Shown piece after piece: positions 5,717 through 7,451 of a stretch of DNA of 7,451 nucleotides. The notes under the pieces were generated by a model. That model searched no databases and was not told the origin of the DNA. It saw nothing but the letters and a program-made list of their open reading frames with translations. The DNA is from Bacillota bacterium. GTDB lineage: Bacteria; Bacillota; Clostridia; Acetivibrionales; DSM-1351. Within the stretch, counting starts at the first letter, position 1. Every line of letters starts with the position of its first letter. The position numbers and the translations under genes were made by a program. The stretch covers positions 1-7,451 of the forward strand of contig JAEZIV010000001.1 in the NCBI GenBank assembly GCA_023436515.1, given 5' to 3'.

Positions 5717-5794
5717 GAAGGGGTATTTGATTGAGTAAATATTTATGCTTGGCTGTAAATAATAATTAAAATCAGCAGTACAGAAGGAGAACAA

Positions 5795-7451
5795 ATGGAA
5801 CAAACATTTGACAAATTGAATTTAAACCCATCACTGGTTGAGGCGCTAAAGCTTTCAGAAATAACGGTACCCACCGAAATACAGAGTAAGGTAATTCCGG
5901 TGGCAAGAGAAAAGGGTGACCTGATATTTCAATCTGAAACAGGTACAGGAAAAACCTTGGCTTACCTGCTCCCGCTTTTCGAAAAAATACAAGTTGAAAA
6001 GAAGGAGATGCAGGCCATTGTGCTTGTACCCACCCATGAGCTTGCAATACAGGTAATAAGAGTTATTGAAATGCTGTCCCTTAACTCTGAATTAAAGGCA
6101 ACGGCAACCCCCATAATTGGTGATGTAAATATAACAAGACAGATTGATAAACTCAGAACCAAACCCCATATCATTGTTGGAACATCCGGAAGAATACTGG
6201 AGCTTATTCAAAAAAAGAAAATATCAGCCCATACCATTAAAACAATAATTATTGATGAGGCCGACAGACTGCTCGATGATAGTAATTTAGAGGGAACGAA
6301 GGCTGTAATAAAGACTACACTTAAGGAACGACAGATTATTATGTGCTCTGCCTCTGTTTCCTCACGAACAATTGAACGTGCCGGACAATTTATGAAGGAA
6401 CCCGTAATAATAAAGAGCAGCACTGCTTTAGAGGTTCCGGATACTATAGACCATATATATTTTGTAACGGAGCAGAGAGATAAAATAGATGTACTGCGTA
6501 AGCTTGTAAGGATAATTAATCCCCCGAAGGCTATAGCATTTTTCGGAAATGCCGAGGATATAGCCGAAGCAACAGAAAAGCTAAAATTCCATAAATTAAG
6601 AGCTGATGGTCTCCACGGCACAAATATTAAAAGCGATAGAAAAAAGACCATGGATGATTTCAAATCAGGCAGACTGCAGTTGCTTATCGCTTCGGACATA
6701 GCTGCCAGAGGGCTTGATATAGAAGGTGTAACACATATCTTTAATGTAAATATACCTGAAAGATCAATGGAATATCTTCATAGAGCAGGAAGAACCGGAA
6801 GAAACGGTAATGAAGGAGTCGCAATTTCTATTGTAACCGAAAGAGAAATTCCCATCATAAAGCAATATGAAAAGGAACTTAGGATTTCCATAATTCCAAA
6901 GTCCATGCATAACGGCGTTATAGTTGAATATAGAAAACCAAGACAACGTTTTGAGACTGAAAGCGAGTATGGACAGAGATTTGAAAAGATGACAAACAGT
7001 AAGGCTGACGGCAGGCCCGATTCTGAAGACGGCGGAATATCTGCCGGAGGCGGGAGAGACAGTAAAGCCGGAGCTTGGGAAGGCAGAGCTGAGGGTAAAG
7101 GCAACAGAGATAGCGACTCTCCTGCCACAAAGCACAAAAAGGCATACAGACCCGACAGAACTGCCGTAGGTGATCATGAAAAAACACCCTATAAGCGTAA
7201 TAGTAGTGAACGGGGAGAAAAAAGATTTGACAAGGCTGCAAAGCCCGGGGAGAAGATACACTTCAGGGATGATAAGCAGGGCAGAAGCTACGATAGAGAT
7301 GATAAGCCGAAAAAATACAGCCGCGATGGTAAACCGGAGAGCAAATTCAGCCGTGATGGCAAAGCCGGCGGTAAGTTCAGCCGTGATGGAAAGCCTGAGG
7401 GCAAATTCAGCCGTGATGGCAAGCCTGAGAGCAAATTCAGCCGTGATGGAA
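5795..7451 (+). CDS. DEAD-box RNA helicase, YfmL-like, with repeat tail (3' partial)
   Basis: The frame is open from ATG 5795 to the window edge, 552 codons without a stop. Motifs in order: Q motif ending PTEIQ (26-30), motif I SETGTGKT (47-54), Ia PTHELA (79-84), Ib TSGR (130-133), II DEAD (154-157), III SAS (185-187), V SDIAARGLDIEG and VI HRAGRTGR (329-336). The core thus ends near residue 365. HIIVG..GRILELIQKKK, the HTIKTIIIDEAD stretch and the TTLKERQ segment resemble B. subtilis YfmL, a helicase linked to ribosome assembly. Ia, Ib and III vary from PTRELA, TPGR and SAT. Beyond about residue 385 the chain is a low-complexity tail rich in Gly, Lys, Arg and Asp, ending in ten-residue repeats (SRDGKPE), probably for RNA binding. 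YfmL lacks such a tail. AAGGAG lies five bases before the ATG. No terminator separates it from the ABC-F gene, so co-transcription is plausible. The C-terminus is outside the window. Confidence 0.93.
   Translation, partial: MEQTFDKLNLNPSLVEALKLSEITVPTEIQSKVIPVAREKGDLIFQSETGTGKTLAYLLPLFEKIQVEKKEMQAIVLVPTHELAIQVIRVIEMLSLNSELKATATPIIGDVNITRQIDKLRTKPHIIVGTSGRILELIQKKKISAHTIKTIIIDEADRLLDDSNLEGTKAVIKTTLKERQIIMCSASVSSRTIERAGQFMKEPVIIKSSTALEVPDTIDHIYFVTEQRDKIDVLRKLVRIINPPKAIAFFGNAEDIAEATEKLKFHKLRADGLHGTNIKSDRKKTMDDFKSGRLQLLIASDIAARGLDIEGVTHIFNVNIPERSMEYLHRAGRTGRNGNEGVAISIVTEREIPIIKQYEKELRISIIPKSMHNGVIVEYRKPRQRFETESEYGQRFEKMTNSKADGRPDSEDGGISAGGGRDSKAGAWEGRAEGKGNRDSDSPATKHKKAYRPDRTAVGDHEKTPYKRNSSERGEKRFDKAAKPGEKIHFRDDKQGRSYDRDDKPKKYSRDGKPESKFSRDGKAGGKFSRDGKPEGKFSRDGKPESKFSRDG
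7313..7451 (+). repeat. 30-bp in-frame tandem repeats in the helicase tail
   Basis: Four full 30-base units (7313-7342, 7343-7372, 7373-7402, 7403-7432) and a partial fifth (from 7433) run to the window edge. They encode KYSRDGKPES, KFSRDGKAGG, KFSRDGKPEG, KFSRDGKPES and KFSRDG. Units 2-5 share the exact core TTCAGCCGTGATGG, while unit 1 has synonymous changes and Tyr for Phe. A diverged nine-residue unit (SYDRDDKPK, 7286-7312) precedes them. Greater uniformity toward the 3' end suggests recent expansion there. The total number is unknown because the array leaves the window. Confidence 0.93.

Noticed and set aside
5731..5769. Short TTG-initiated 12-codon frame between the ABC-F and helicase genes
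   Set aside because: It is tiny, AT-rich and has no recognisable content; the GGGG upstream is a poor ribosome binding site.
5772..7261. Several minus-strand open frames opposite the helicase gene
   Set aside because: The plus strand encodes a complete run of DEAD-box motifs throughout; the antisense frames are shadows with no motifs and unlikely composition.
7313..7451. Regular repeats considered as a CRISPR array
   Set aside because: The 30-base units abut with no spacers and stay in frame with the helicase, so they are coding tandem repeats.

Overview
The window looks like ordinary chromosomal DNA from an AT-rich, Gram-positive anaerobe of the Clostridia. The low GC content, strong AGGAGG-type ribosome binding sites, two TTG starts, and Bacillus/Clostridium-type OhrR, YfmR-like and YfmL-like proteins point that way. 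The genus is not fixed by the sequence. I see no mobile element, CRISPR array, tRNA or rRNA, and no plainly new multi-gene system.

Layout. (1) 3-1269, plus strand: the end of an operon of small membrane-anchored, pseudopilin-like proteins of the kind found in Tad/Flp-type pilus or type II secretion-like clusters. It holds a 27-codon tail of one gene and then two overlapping genes. (2) 1290-2584, minus strand: a peroxide-response module. It has an OhrR-type thiol repressor and a Cys-type glutathione peroxidase. The peroxidase promoter has perfect -35 and -10 hexamers at 17 bp spacing, and its -10 lies inside a perfect 32-bp palindrome made of two abutting OhrR boxes. A more degenerate box covers the -10 of ohrR itself. 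(3) 2628-3606, plus strand: a lone radical SAM protein with a short SPASM/twitch-like C-terminus. Its divergent promoter carries two inverted repeats, one over the -35 and one at the start of the transcript. (4) 3660-7451, plus strand: an ABC-F ATPase of the Uup/YfmR type, followed 78 bp later by a YfmL-like DEAD-box RNA helicase. The helicase runs off the window inside a tail of 30-bp tandem repeats.

How they fit together. OhrR probably senses organic hydroperoxides and represses gpx and itself, so the enzyme is made on demand. The ABC-F protein and the helicase both belong to families that act on ribosomes or structured RNA, so 3.7-7.4 kb reads as a translation/RNA-maintenance pair. The strongest observations are the OhrR operator architecture on gpx, a Walker B Asp-to-Gly change in the second ATPase domain of the ABC-F protein, the two inverted repeats before the radical SAM gene, and the repeat tail of the helicase.
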